DNA of 64,000 nucleotides from positions 13,335,197 to 13,399,196 of the forward strand of contig OY821741.1 of NCBI GenBank assembly GCA_963682055.1, in the 5' to 3' direction. The notes below the pieces were generated by a model. The model did no database searches and had not been told where the DNA came from. It saw only the letters and a program-made list of their open reading frames with translations. Both the position numbers and the translations under genes were made by a program. The stretch comes from Primula veris. Its lineage: Eukaryota > Streptophyta > Magnoliopsida > Ericales > Primulaceae. Within the stretch, counting starts at the first letter, position 1. Every line of letters starts with the position of its first letter. This document shows positions 11,596 to 22,525 of this stretch, piece after piece.

Positions 11596-12742
11596 TTCAA
11601 ACCAACACTTTAGTTGTCTTACTCGACACTACTACTCATACATGTATATTCATACATGATAAAAGCTCGGTTTACAAGTCCATCACTTTATCAAGCTTTC
11701 TAAGGTTCAAAAACTGATTTTTACGGATTCTCACTTTCGACGATATAACGCTTTGAATTTTCCAAAAATAGAAAATGAAAATTCCGAAACTCCAGAAAGA
11801 TAGAGCACTGAAAAATGAAGCCAACGGTTCAAACGGAACCAGAATCGGAGTTAAAACGAAGAAGTTATGAGAGTTTGAAGTATAACGAGATGAATAGCAA
11901 AATCGCCAGAACACGACCGATCGTTTTGGGCAAAACGACCGATCGTTTTTGATCAAAATTCTTCCAGTGAGATCACCAAAAATTCGACCAATCGTTTTGG
12001 GAAAACGACCGATAGTTTTTGGTAAAAATTCTTCCAGAGAGGTCAGAAAAATTTCGACCGATCGTTTTGGGCAAACGACCGATCGCTAAACAGCAGAACA
12101 TAAAGATTCAAAAACGCAAAATTTCTCAACACTCGTAATATCCTACATGGTATATATCACATAAATAACCCATTTAAGTTCACAAACTTACTACGATCAA
12201 CATCCATTCGCATAAAACATACTTCAACACACAAGTTAATAATATGAAAACGCACTACGTAAAATCATCAACTTCACAATTCTCGCACTTTAATACAACG
12301 TTACTACTAGACATGCAAACTTATACCTCATACACATCATATAAATCTACGCACGCATACAATCAATCACAAAAATGCGAGGGATAACCCATCACGATAC
12401 ATTATCTTAAAGCACCCGAGCGTCCTCGCATACTCTAGAATTCCACATCGTTAAGGCATTCCTTCACACATACCGACGAGAGGTTTACCCACTAGTTTGG
12501 CGAGCCGGGAACAACAAGCGTCCTCATTGTCCCCAACTTGCCTCACATGTGGACTTTCCTTCCATCAACTACTACTAAATTCTAGCTACATGACTTATGC
12601 TAAATGCAACCCCCCGTTTTAGAAAAAGTTTAAGTTTTGGAAAAAGTTTTGTAAAAATGATACGATGGATCTTGGTCCAATGGTTACCCATCTTCCCGTC
12701 GTCCCAAAGTATACAAGAACCTGGTTAGTTCTGATACCAACT
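11596..12742 (-). other. Tekay-1 leader with primer site and repeats
   Basis: Untranslated leader between the 5' LTR and gag. The primer-binding site abuts the LTR: TGGTATCAGA in element sense (12730-12739), matching the start of the usual initiator-Met-tRNA primer site. At 11919-12095 the phrase CGACCGATCGTTTTGG and its variants recurs six times, alternating with a spacer that includes TTCTTCCAG. No protein-coding gene is supported here. Confidence 0.8.
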
Positions 12743-14660
12743 TGTCACGCCCCAAAATCCATGAGACACGGATATCGAGGCATGACCTTTTTAAAGAAAA
12801 GAAAAGAGAACTTGTTGGTACGAAATTAAAAATTTTAAAAGAAAACACAAGCGAGCTAAAAGAACTATTAAACAATTTAATAAAGAATTTGCCAAACGCG
12901 GCTACAAGATAAGATAAAATAAACGAATGTAAATTGCCCAAAGGCTACAACCTCAAAATATAATATAAATGAAAAGAAATCAAAAACTCGAACCCATGTG
13001 ATGCCTTGCAAAAGCTCTTATCCAAACATGCCAACCTAAGTGGTACCTGAAAGACAAAAATTGTAACGGTGAGTCCCACGCACATAACTAGACGGGATGG
13101 CACCACAAACACCGTCACTCCATCCCATAAATGCAAGAGCTCACAAATTCAACAACTACGATAATCGATGAAAAAGAAGAAATATAATGACATTCTACAA
13201 CTACGAGAATCGACGAATAAAAAGAAATATAATGACATTCTACAACTGGATAAATTAAATAAATTAGATAACATCTACACACATCTATAGCATACATGGA
13301 CCTCTCACGCCACCTACCCCGGTCCGTAAGGTAGGTCATTCCCTATCCCTTCGGCCGTCTTCTGTCCCCGGAATTAGGGAGAGACAGAGACCATTGCAAC
13401 ATAAAAGTAGATTTATAGTGCGCACTTGGACCTCTCACGCCACTCGCCCCAGTCCGTAAGACGAGTCATTCCCTATCCCTTCGGCCGTCATATGTCCCCG
13501 GAATTAGGGAGAGACATAGACCATTGCTAACATAAAAGTAAATATAGTGCACAATGGGACCTCTCACGCCACTCGCCCCGGTCCGTAAGACGAGTCATTC
13601 CCTATCCCCTCGGCCGTCTTCTGTCCCCGGAATTAGGGAGAGACAGAGACCATTGCCACTACAGCTTAAAACACAAGGCCTCGGCCAATAATATAAAATC
13701 ATCCAATTAACACAATCTCATATGTATAAATATTAAGGCCTCCGCCAATAATATTATACTAATCAAATAACACCATCTTACACGTCACTTAACGTAATAC
13801 AACATAACACATAACCACATGTACTAAATTCGCAACTAGCCAAACAACTTCAATAGCGTAAAATCCCATTCGGACATTTCAACAAACACCTAGTATGCAC
13901 CATCTAAAACTCATCTCTATTCAACAATATTTCACCCAATTCTATCAACAACCATAATAAAATATGTTTAACGCATAAAACACGCAAACCCATCAATATT
14001 CTCATCAATCCGAAATCAATACATCTAAGGTCTCAACCTCTACTATTCAAATAAATGAAATTAAAAGTGCAACAACTAACCCCAATTAACAATATAAGAA
14101 CATAATTACTATAAAAGGCAAAACCCCCAATTTATAATAAACGTAAAACCTAATCCTAACATACACCCTCGTCTAGTCGCAATGGATAACCTCCGTTACC
14201 TTAGTGCGTAGAGGAGATGCTTCCAGTATGAGCCCGATAACGGTGGTTTTCTTTTCTTCTTCTTCTTCTTCTTCTTCTCTCTTTTCTCTCTTTTTCTCTC
14301 TTATGTTTGGCTGGTTTTAGGTTTGTTTTTGAAAGAAGTAGGCTGATTTTTGGTATAGAAAAAACTGTTTTGATAACGTTTGTGGTAACGAACTATTTGG
14401 TCCCCAAAGTTCTAAAAGCTAACTTTTAATCAAAATTATTAATATACTACTCAATAATAACAGATCTTTAGAAACAAAACTATTGTGTCCTTTTTATTTA
14501 TAAAATTAGTAACAGGTTTTAAAAATAAAGCTTTTTGGAAGAGGTTCGGTTTTTGGCTAAAAATTAGTCGAATGACCGGTTTTTGGTAAAATTTGAATAA
14601 AACGTTTTTGGATAAATTAAATCATTAATAAAACCATTTATAAAAATACGGGATGTTACA
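12743..14660 (-). repeat. Tekay-1 5' LTR
   Basis: 1918 bp, nearly identical to the left LTR; a longer TTC run near 14257 accounts for part of the length difference. It contains the hairpin module from 13298. In element sense it drives transcription leftward, away from the P450 gene whose ATG is 296 bp to the right. Confidence 0.93.
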
Positions 14661-14748
14661 AATATTGCCTTTATAAATATCATAATTAAAGTTAATGCGA
14701 ATAATTTTTTTCCTAAAAATTATTTTTATTGTAGTCATAAATGGTAAG

Positions 14749-14757
14749 TATATAAAG
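14749..14757 (+). promoter_or_regulatory. TATA-box candidate for the P450
   Basis: TATATAAAG lies 199 bp before the chosen ATG, inside the right half of the split MITE. It is the best TATA-like match between Tekay-1 and the start codon. Use in vivo is an inference. Confidence 0.4.
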
Positions 14758-14955
14758 GGTAATTATCAGCTTTTGAAAATTTTCATTCCGACAAATTTGA
14801 TACAAGTTCTTCTCCGGTCAAAATTGTACGTAGTTTCGTACTGTACAATTAAATAGGAACGGAGGGAGTATTCTAAAGTTCATAAATACATAAGTAGACC
14901 AGATGGTCTGTGACAAATCTTGAGCAAAACTTATTCTAGTAGCCTACCATTGATC

Positions 14956-17450
14956 ATGGCTCCCTTTTTCATCTTGCTTCTCATCTGCATTTTTCTCTTT
15001 GTACTGATCACCAAAAGAAGGCCTAATCAAAACAAACTCAACTTGCCCCCCTCCCCTCCTCCGCTACCGATAATTGGACACCTGCACTTTCTTACGGCAA
15101 CGCCACATTGGTCGCTCCAAGCTGTGGCAAATAAATACGGCCCTGTATTATTCCTACACTTTGGTCGTACTCCTGCTCTTTTAATATCTTCGGCTGAGAT
15201 AGCTAAAGAAATACTAACCACTCACGATATCACTTTCTCAAACAGATTTCAAACACGGGTTGCTCATGGTTTCTTCTATGAGTGTATTGATGTTGGATTT
15301 TCTCCTTACGGAGACTATTGGCGAAAGATTAGGAAGATTTGCGTGGTAGAGCTCCTGAGCTCTAAAAGAGTTAATCATTTCCGCCTTGTTAGAGAAAGTG
15401 AAGTTTTGAGATTGATTGGAGAGATAAATAACAACGATCGGGAGGTAATTAATCTTGGTGATATGATAATCAAAACAATTGGTGGCATAATAACGCGCTG
15501 TTGCTTTGGCGGAGCTAACAAAGAGAGTATAACATATAGTGCCAATCTTGAGAAGTTGGTTAGAAATATAATGAAGCTGGCAGGGAACTTTTTTTTCCAT
15601 GATTTCTTCCCTTCTATTGGATGGATTGATCACATAACTGGTCTTGAAAGACAACTTAAAAAGACTGCACAAGAATTAGATGGTTTTCTTGATGATTTAA
15701 TAGAAGAGATGCAACAGTCTAGTTTGGAAGGCCATTATGACCCCCAAAATAACAAGTCATTTCTTGAGATTCTACTTGATCTTAAGAAAGATGGGATACT
15801 AGGCGCCGACATAAGTCGAGATCACATTAAAGCAGTATCAGCGGTACCACACTCACACTCATTGATCACTATCTTAATTAATAATTTTCCACTATCATTT
15901 AATTTGCATCTTAGTATACGAAAAGCTACACATTTCTGGTCAAAGTAAAAAAACTGCCCAATCTCTAGAAACATAACGGAGTAGTTTTGAAGACAAAAAG
16001 ATCTAGCGTTTAACTTAACATTTAGCAACAAATTTCAGGTTTATTATCAAAAAATATTGGTGCTCGAATCCCTAGTTTGCGTAGTACTGTTTATTTACTT
16101 CGATTACATGTAAACATAATTGTGTATGCTACTACTACTACAAATAATACACTACTACTAAATATCATAAAGGACCCAAAGAAAAAATATATATTATAAT
16201 TCAAAACACAAAATATTACACACCTTTTGGATACGCGATGGAGGATTCGAAATCTCGATATGGTAGGTGCTGAAATTCATGTAAAATTTTGTCATGCGGG
16301 TTCTAAAATGTTAAGTCTGTAATTTTCGGTAACAAGGTAAAATGTCGGATTTGTCTTAAAACGGGGTAGTTGCAGTCTACTCCTTGTTTCTCCATTAATT
16401 ATAGATCAAGGATTGTTTATAACAACCGCCTCAGAAGGTCATAGATAAAAGGGAAATTTGTACTTATTTATCATTCACTGAGGTAAACCCTAGCTCTAAT
16501 GAAACAAACTGAGAAATACCATTTCCAAAAACAAACAAAATAATACTAAGAAATACAAATTAAAAAAAAATTATATATATATGATTAGAGAAAGGCACGT
16601 CTTTAGACTATAGGGAGAGGTTCTCTGCATTAACGAAAACCATGAAATATGAACATTAATTTACTTTACTACTTCAAGGACTGGTTCGTTTTATTGCTTT
16701 TCCAAAATTATTAGAAATCAGTTGCCTTGTAAATGGATTAAAAATAGAGAACAACAAAATTACAATAATCAACACATTTGTCATAAGACGTGGACAATAA
16801 TTTTTTGTAAGTATTGCCAAATATTGCAGAGCATTTTCACGGGGGGACTTGGTAGTCCAGCGGTTACGTTGGAATGGGCAATGGTATTGCTAATGAAGAA
16901 CCCAAGGAAAATGAAGAAAGCCCAAGAGGAAGTACGAAGAGTGGTTGGTCACAAAACTCATATAGACGAAGAGGATATCGAAGGCATGCCCTACTTAAAA
17001 TGTGTATTGAAAGAGACTCTCCGGCTTTATGCTCCAACCCCTTTTTTGCTTCCTCGGGAGTCAAGTGAAGAGGTGAAACTACAAGGGTATGATATTCCCA
17101 AGAAAACAATGTTGTTGATCAATGTATGGGCAATCCAAAGAGATCCTCAGTTGTGGGAAGAGCCACTAGAGTTTCTCCCTGAAAGATTTGAAAACTATTC
17201 GGTTGATTTTTTAGGTGGGAAAGACTTCAATTATGCACCGTTCGGGGGTGGGAGGAGAGGTTGCCCTGGTATATCCTTTGGAAATACTGCTATGGAATAT
17301 ATTCTCGCAAATCTCTTGCACTGGTTTGATTGGAAGCTTCCAGATGGTTCAATTGGAAGGGACACTCTGGATGTGAGCGAAACTGGTGGGATAATCTTGC
17401 ACAAGAAATTACCTCTTCACCTTATCCCAGTTTTCCACTCCTCCCATTAA
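14956..17450 (+). CDS. Cytochrome P450, CYP71-type, two exons
   Basis: Membrane-anchored haem-thiolate monooxygenase of the endoplasmic reticulum; substrate unknown. Exon 1 is 14956-15843 and exon 2 is 16830-17450, joined in phase 0 to give about 502 residues, the usual family length. Visible in order: hydrophobic anchor (residues 1-20), proline-rich hinge PPSPPPLPIIGH, C-helix WRKIRK, I-helix segment, K-helix ETLR, PERF, and the haem loop FGGGRRGCPG with the Cys ligand. The ATG at 14956 (context ATCATGGCT) is preferred because the upstream in-frame extension starts only at a TTG. The single intron sits at the place usual for CYP71-clan genes. Oddity: the I-helix reads GGLGSPAVT, where most relatives have (A/G)GxDT(T/S), so the acid-alcohol pair for oxygen activation is missing. 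No stop or frameshift is seen. The family fits CYP71 (possibly CYP71BE- or CYP71AP-like); the subfamily is a guess. Confidence 0.88.
15844..16829 (+). other. P450 intron
   Basis: 986 bp, A/T rich. It begins GTACCA after GCG (15841-15843) and ends ATTGCAG at 16829. Joining the flanking codons gives IKAVSA then SIFTGG, which keeps the spacing normal for the family between IKA and the I-helix. Confidence 0.8.
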
Positions 17451-17936
17451 CTGCTATACCGATGCAAGGATGCTAAAAGAATGAACTAAATTTCGTGTGA
17501 AAGTTTATTTTCCAAGTGAAGTACCAGCGATTACTAAATTTTTAATTTTATTCTATGATAGTCAATTATAACCCTCAGTTTTGAGGTGTTAGAGTTTATA
17601 AGCCTTGATGGTTAGTTGGGTACATAGAGTCACTGACCCGTCGTACCACTCATTTGACCACTCAGGCAACTCATTTGCTTAATAATGTAATTTTAGCTTT
17701 TTCTCTGTTTTCCAACTCAAGCATGTAAGCATAGAATTGCCTTGCAAGCATGATGCGACTATGGCATTTCTTTTGATTGGCACCTGTGCTTTTTTTCAAT
17801 CCTTTAGCGCGAGCTGCATCATCAATTGGTATAACCAAAGTAATCTCAGCTACATTATATGTATCAAGTCTTAAGTAAGAGTTGAGAATTCGGTTTATTG
17901 GAAATTAAGTACATTTTTATGCTAATCAATTATTCT
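17451..17936 (+). other. P450 3' flank
   Basis: No gene. Presumably holds the 3' untranslated region; no clear AATAAA signal was identified, only A/T-rich near-matches. The boundary with the repeat at 17937 is inferred from homology to 37220-37788. Confidence 0.4.
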
Positions 17937-18394
17937 TAGGCTATGTTTGTTTTATTGTAAAATGGGTGTAAACAAATATTTACGGGTAAAATAGATTTTT
18001 CGGGTGATTTGTTTACCATAAAATATTTTTTTTGTGAAAACTTTCCCCTCAAATGCAGAAAAATTGAGGGAACGATTCCACTGCAAATAAAGTTGGAAAC
18101 GGTTTACGAAGACTTTTTATATTCTTTCTAATACTAGTATAAAAAACTATAATTAATTATAGGTCACATAATTCAAAACTATTTAAAAATTAGTGAAATT
18201 GTACCTAATTAACCAAAAAATAGGAAAAATTCTAAAAAATATCAAAAATTGGAAAAAAAACTGAAAAAACCAAAAAAAGCCGAAAAAGCTAAAAGAAAGT
18301 TAACACTATTTTACATATATATATATCTATCTTATTGAAAATAATTTATAATCAATGTTTTATTTTTTATACTTCTACTTTTATGAGTCTATAG
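17937..18394 (+). repeat. Dispersed repeat, inverted partner at 37220-37788
   Basis: Starts TTAGGCTATGTTTGTTTT. The reverse complement of 37220-37788 starts TTAGGCTCTGTTTGTTTT and shares the next blocks in order: TTTTGTGAAAACTTT, GCAAATAAAGTTG, AACGGTTTACG, AATACTAGTAT, ATTAATTATAGG and an A-rich stretch. Both copies lie next to CACTA transposase relics, so this may be part of a CACTA intron or a MITE that inserted near both. Confidence 0.55.
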
Positions 18395-18589
18395 GTTGAA
18401 AATTTTATAGCTCAAGAAGCCGTGGCAGTGTTTTATTCTAAAGATGATAGAGACGAAGGGTGGCATTCAGTTTTACATACACCAAATAAATTAACTAAAG
18501 AAGTTGACATGGTGGATCTCCCGAGTGATTACCAATCGTGTTTGAAGGATAATCCCAACTTAATGAATTTGTTGATTTTTGACGATTGA
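18395..18589 (+). pseudogene. CACTA transposase C-terminal fragment
   Basis: A 65-codon open exon-like fragment after TATAG. It reads ENFIAQEAVAVFYSKDDRDE, then GWHSVLHTPNK, and stops at 18587-18589. The pattern FILAxQAxQVFY-DP-x-WxVVL is the domain (DUF4216-like) found at the C-terminus of plant CACTA/En-Spm TNP2-type transposases. The rest of the transposase is absent, so this is a remnant. Confidence 0.6.
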
Positions 18590-20021
18590 TTTTGTAATAT
18601 GCTGTCGCTTCGTTTTCACTTAAACATTGATGGGTCTGTTTTTTATCACGTGGTTTTAAGAAGTAAGTTACTATTATTTCTCGAGTTTTCTTTATTTTCA
18701 ATGCTGATAATGTTTGGAGAGTAAATTGCATTCAGTGAAATGAAAATTTCTTTTTCGGCTGTAGTTAGAGTTACTACATTTTGAAATCTTAACACTTTGT
18801 AGAAATTGTGTGGGATAATTTCAAACTTCTTACGACTCCAAACCATTTTTCGTGTACATGAATTACATTCTGTCACTTCTGAAGTATGATTCATAATTTC
18901 CTACCTTTTTTACTTTCATAGCATGTCGTGATAGGATCTCAATGATAGAGGCTTAGATACTTGGTATTATATGGACCTATGGTACATTTTACCATGAATT
19001 TCGGTTTTCATGGACCCCACAAATCACATGCTAAATAACTATTAATTTGTGGTCTCAATAGTCTTACTAAATGCACCTAACCATCAAAGGAGGTCAGTGC
19101 ACTTCACTTGGGTCCATTTTAATAAAATCACATAAATGTAGTGCTTTATTTATTTAGTTTTAAAACAAATTGTTTTGGACGGTTTGTTGACAGAATTCGT
19201 GATGGTGTCAATAACGAGTACTACACACTTTTTTCGTTTCTAGGTAATACATATTAGCTACGGCTTACCCGTTGTTATTCCGTTGGCAATATAAGTGATA
19301 GACCTTTTAGACCATCACAAAATTCCTCAATTCTCATTTCGCGGATGGCATTTGATGCCATCGCTGAACCGTCACAAACACTATTTAGTTACGGATGGAC
19401 GATGAATTTGTCTGTCTCTGAATTATACTTATTTTGTGGTGACCGAAAGTAATCTGATAAGAAAAAAACAATGAATATTATCCGAGAAAAAAAATGGCCT
19501 ATATATATTATGATTTTTCCGGTTTCTGGTTTTGGTTTGGTTTGAAAAGTTGTTAAACAAAACCAAACAGGATCATAGTATTCCGGTTCGCTTGAATTTT
19601 TTTAATTTCAAAATTAAAAAAACTGAACCGAAACGAATGGATTATTTGCGTTTTGGTTTCTGATTTCGGGTCGCTTTTTGTTTTTTTCTCACCCCCGGTA
19701 AATAGGTTGAAATTAGAAACACTTATAAAATGATCATGTGAGGGGCACATACTCTATTAGAAGTATTTGTAACACTTATTTAGTGTTAATGAAAATTTTG
19801 GAACACTTTTTTCACCAGGAACACTTTTTATGCGTTTCAGATTCTAAGAACATAAAATAGGTGTTCCAAATTAAAATAATACTAGTGTTCCAAAAATGTT
19901 GCTTTGGTGTAGTGTAACAGAGTAAATTTGTTGCATTATAATTAACATATTGAAAAGGCGGACACTTATTTTGTGACAACCCAATATGAAATAGTGGACA
20001 CTTAATTATGGATAGGAAGCA
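18590..20021. other. No gene; CACTA-like and low-complexity debris
   Basis: No coding domain. 19240-19440 holds phrases such as ACGGATGGACGATG and CATCGCTGAACCGTCAC, resembling subterminal CACTA repeats. 19500-19690 is GGTTTTGGTTT-type low-complexity sequence with inverted character. Near 19916 the sequence TTGCTTTGGTGTAGTG ends in the reverse complement of CACTACACCAAAGC, a terminus-like motif. No partner end was found. Confidence 0.35.
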
Positions 20022-20470
20022 TTATATATTACCAGCGGCGCAAGTTAAAAACATGTAAGCTGGTACACAGAAATCGTCCGCTATTTGCATAAATGGAATA
20101 CAAAAGAAGTCCATGACGAAGGCCGCAAGCTGCCATTCTTTCGCCGAGTAATAGTCAGAGACAAGAAGCTCTCGTACACTTGACTTGTGAATGTTGACGA
20201 AGTCTTGGACCATGTAGACGACTGGCATGGATAAGAGCTGAGCCAATGTGGCTTCTTCCAGGGAGAGGAGGACGAAACGTACACGTGGTGGAGGATCATT
20301 TGCTTGAAAGGATTCCGTGTTGGAGTTGACTTTGGAATGGAAGGCCCGCTCATGACAAAGAGTGTGACCGTGATCCAATGGTCATGGCTGGTTATGAGTT
20401 TGGCGAGCTCTAGCGCAAGATGGCTGACACCTGGCATCGGGAAAAAGGCAAGCTCAGTAGTTTTTTCCAT
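20022..20470 (-). pseudogene. UDP-glycosyltransferase pseudogene, UGT71-like N-terminus
   Basis: Family-1 UGTs are cytosolic enzymes that transfer sugar from UDP-sugars to small molecules such as flavonoids. Only the acceptor-binding N-terminal part is present, about 149 codons of the usual 470-480. ATG is at 20468-20470. The start reads MEKTTELAFFPMPGVSHLAL, with ELAKLI and ITVTLFVMSG. A frameshift near 20345 moves the remainder to another frame: FVNIHKSSVRELLVSD, WQLAAFVMDFFCIPFMQIAD, VPAYMFLT and CAAG. Homology stops at 20022; the PSPG sugar-donor box is absent. A TRIM-like element lies about 100 bp upstream. The UGT71 assignment rests on motif style only. Confidence 0.8.
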
Positions 20471-20566
20471 TTTTCTTGTTCTCTCTCACTCGACTAATTT
20501 TTTCAAGTTCTATTTTAGTCGTTGGACAAGGTGAGGTAATTTAATAGTACTTGAATGAACTTGGTT

Positions 20567-20870
20567 CCCGTTAAAGGCATCAAGATAGGATGGAGAGTAC
20601 CCCATATATTGATAATAGGCTTGATCGATATATAGTCATGGGATAATTACTCTAACACTCCCTCTCGCTCGTGACCCGACATTTCAAGAGTTAAACAAGC
20701 GGGCATAATAAACGGGTGGACGTGAGTCTAACATCGCTAGTCTGCTCTGATATCAAGTAACAGTTCATCCAATCACATCAAAAGACCTCAATATAGAATG
20801 GAGAGAAACTCATATATTTACTATAGGCTTGATCGAAATATAGTCGATGTGAGATAATTAGTCTATAACA
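20567..20870 (-). mobile_element. TRIM-like miniature LTR retrotransposon
   Basis: Two direct repeats of about 90-113 bp (roughly 20567-20657 and 20758-20870) flank about 100 bp of internal sequence. In minus sense both repeats start TGTTA, followed by AATTATC and ATCGACTATATTTCGATC-type sequence. Next to the 5' repeat is TGATATCAGAGC (plus 20744-20755), one mismatch from the initiator-Met-tRNA primer site. The bases before the 3' repeat are GCGAGAGGGAG, a polypurine tract. This is the architecture of a TRIM, with no coding capacity. The outer left end is decayed. Confidence 0.72.
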
Positions 20871-21754
20871 CAGCTAATTTAACAAGGGGGAAATATTTTT
20901 TGGAAGATGTACCGTCAGGTCATGTGTTCTAGGTCCTAATAACCTCTTTGTTTGTCATTGTAGAAAACTAGTTACAAGAAAACCTCTATAAATTAATAAT
21001 TATTAGTTTAAAGAGATTTTTATTGACTCAATAAATATACTTGTTCATAACATAAATTAATTCTTTTTTGCCTTTTTCAAGTAAACATACATGTAACATG
21101 TTTAGATATATAATATTTAATGTAAATATATTCAATTTTATAGTACTAGTCTAGTGGATAAATCTTAGTTTTAAGTGCGACAAGTCTTCAGTTCAAATAT
21201 TTTTATCTATTTTTTTCTTTGACATCATTTTATCGTTAATACAAAAAGACATACATTTTAATTTTTACACTGGTCGATTTTTTTTACTATTGATATTCTG
21301 GTCGACTTTGATTAGTACCCAACACATACTTGAAAGAAAAAAGTTTTAGATTTTGTACATTTCTGCCCCCCTTCATTTGAGTTCAGCGTTCGTCCCTTAA
21401 TACACTACTTCATTTAATAATCTATAAATTTTGTTACATATTAAACTGTTTATCAAACCAAAAATAGACATTGAACATCATTTAATAAAGTAGTACAACT
21501 CAGTTCAAATTAATTTGATCAGTTGTTACTTAACAAGTTTGTCAAAACTATAGGACAGTTTACAACTTAGTAAGGTCGACAATTTCACTAGTTTTTTGTA
21601 AAAGATAAAATTAAGATTTTATAAAACTCAGGTGTTCAAAATTAGTTAGGAAGGTACTACATGAAAGGAGTTCATAAAAAAAAAGGAGATATTAAAGCAA
21701 TAAAAAGGCCATAGATCTAGGATATTAGATGCCTATGATCTTTTCACCGGTAAG
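20871..21754. other. No gene; possible SINE remnant
   Basis: A/T-rich spacer. At 21147-21157 TAGTCTAGTGG resembles a pol III A box. At 21190-21198 AGTTCAAAT resembles a B box, about 35 bp further on, followed by a T-rich tail. This could be a decayed tRNA-derived SINE; nothing else is recognised. Confidence 0.3.
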
Positions 21755-22525
21755 GAAAAATGCTCAAAAATTCACACTTTTAGAACTTAATTCCTAAAAA
21801 GTTACACACAAGTGCATCGTATCTCCTTTTCAACTCAGTCTATACAATCTCTCTCTATATATATCTCTCTCTCAACCATGCTCATCCATCACCTCCATCG
21901 CAGCTCCGCCGCCACGTCCCATCGGAGATGGACGCCATCACACAACTTTTCTCCCTCTCACCTTGATTCTATCTTCCTACGTCCCCGTCGTTGAACTCTT
22001 TGACATCGTTGACTAGTGGTGATGTGGAGTTTTGGTTTGATGACGAGCTGTGACGTTTCGATTTAGGTATCGTTTTCATTAGGATCTTGGAATCGTAGAT
22101 CTCATCATATACTGAATTTTATTTTCTAATATGGTGTCAAAAGATAAAAGCCTCAAGTGAATAAGAAAAAAATTACAAAAAAGTGATGGGTAAATACATG
22201 TGTAACCCAAATCAATGGCTTAAATTTTTAATGTAATTTTGTTAGTCAACTTAAATGCCTACTTCTTTTGTATTACAATTTGGAAAGTTGACTTGTTTGA
22301 ATGGGTTTTTAATTGAATTGCACTTTTTATTTTATTGATAACTTTTAATTAGTCATATGGATTGGATCTTTATAATGTTTTATATTTTAATTGCTAATTA
22401 TGTTTTATTGTATGATCTTATTTTACTTGTTTGGCTATAATTACACAATTTATGGGTTAAGTTATGGTTGCACGAACCAGTGCCCGTAATGCATTCGGTA
22501 AAATGATTTATTGACCCGTAGTTAT

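Larger units (their letters stand above)
4388..14660 (-). mobile_element. Tekay-1: complete Ty3/gypsy chromovirus-type LTR element
   Basis: A 10,273-bp LTR retrotransposon on the minus strand. Both outer ends are intact: TGTCACGCC at 4388 and GGATGTTACA ending at 14660 on the plus strand. The 5-bp target duplication AATAT is at 4383-4387 and 14661-14665. The LTRs (4388-6298 and 12743-14660) are nearly identical by eye, which implies a fairly recent insertion. Domain order is gag, protease, RT, RNase H, integrase, chromodomain; the C-terminal chromodomain assigns it to the Tekay/Del-like chromoviruses. It cannot move by itself because its polyprotein frame is broken several times. Confidence 0.95.
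4304..14868. mobile_element. Stowaway-like MITE split by Tekay-1
   Basis: The left end (TA then CTTCCTCTGTCTC, from 4304) and the right end (GGAACGGAGGGAG then TA, ending 14868) are inverted copies of the CTCCCTCCGTNCC terminus typical of Stowaway-type mariner MITEs, with the expected TA flanks. Removing Tekay-1 (4388-14660) and one copy of its target duplication leaves an element of roughly 290 bp. The right half forms the immediate 5' region of the P450 gene and carries a TATA-like motif at 14749-14757. Confidence 0.75.

Noticed and set aside
14920..14955. A 12-codon N-terminal extension of the P450
   Set aside because: It begins at TTG, not ATG. The ATG at 14956 has good context and gives a normal membrane anchor.
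21812..21994. A 60-codon plus-strand frame with Ser/His/Arg-rich sequence
   Set aside because: Starts at a non-ATG codon, CT-rich composition, and lies inside a probable nonautonomous repeat.
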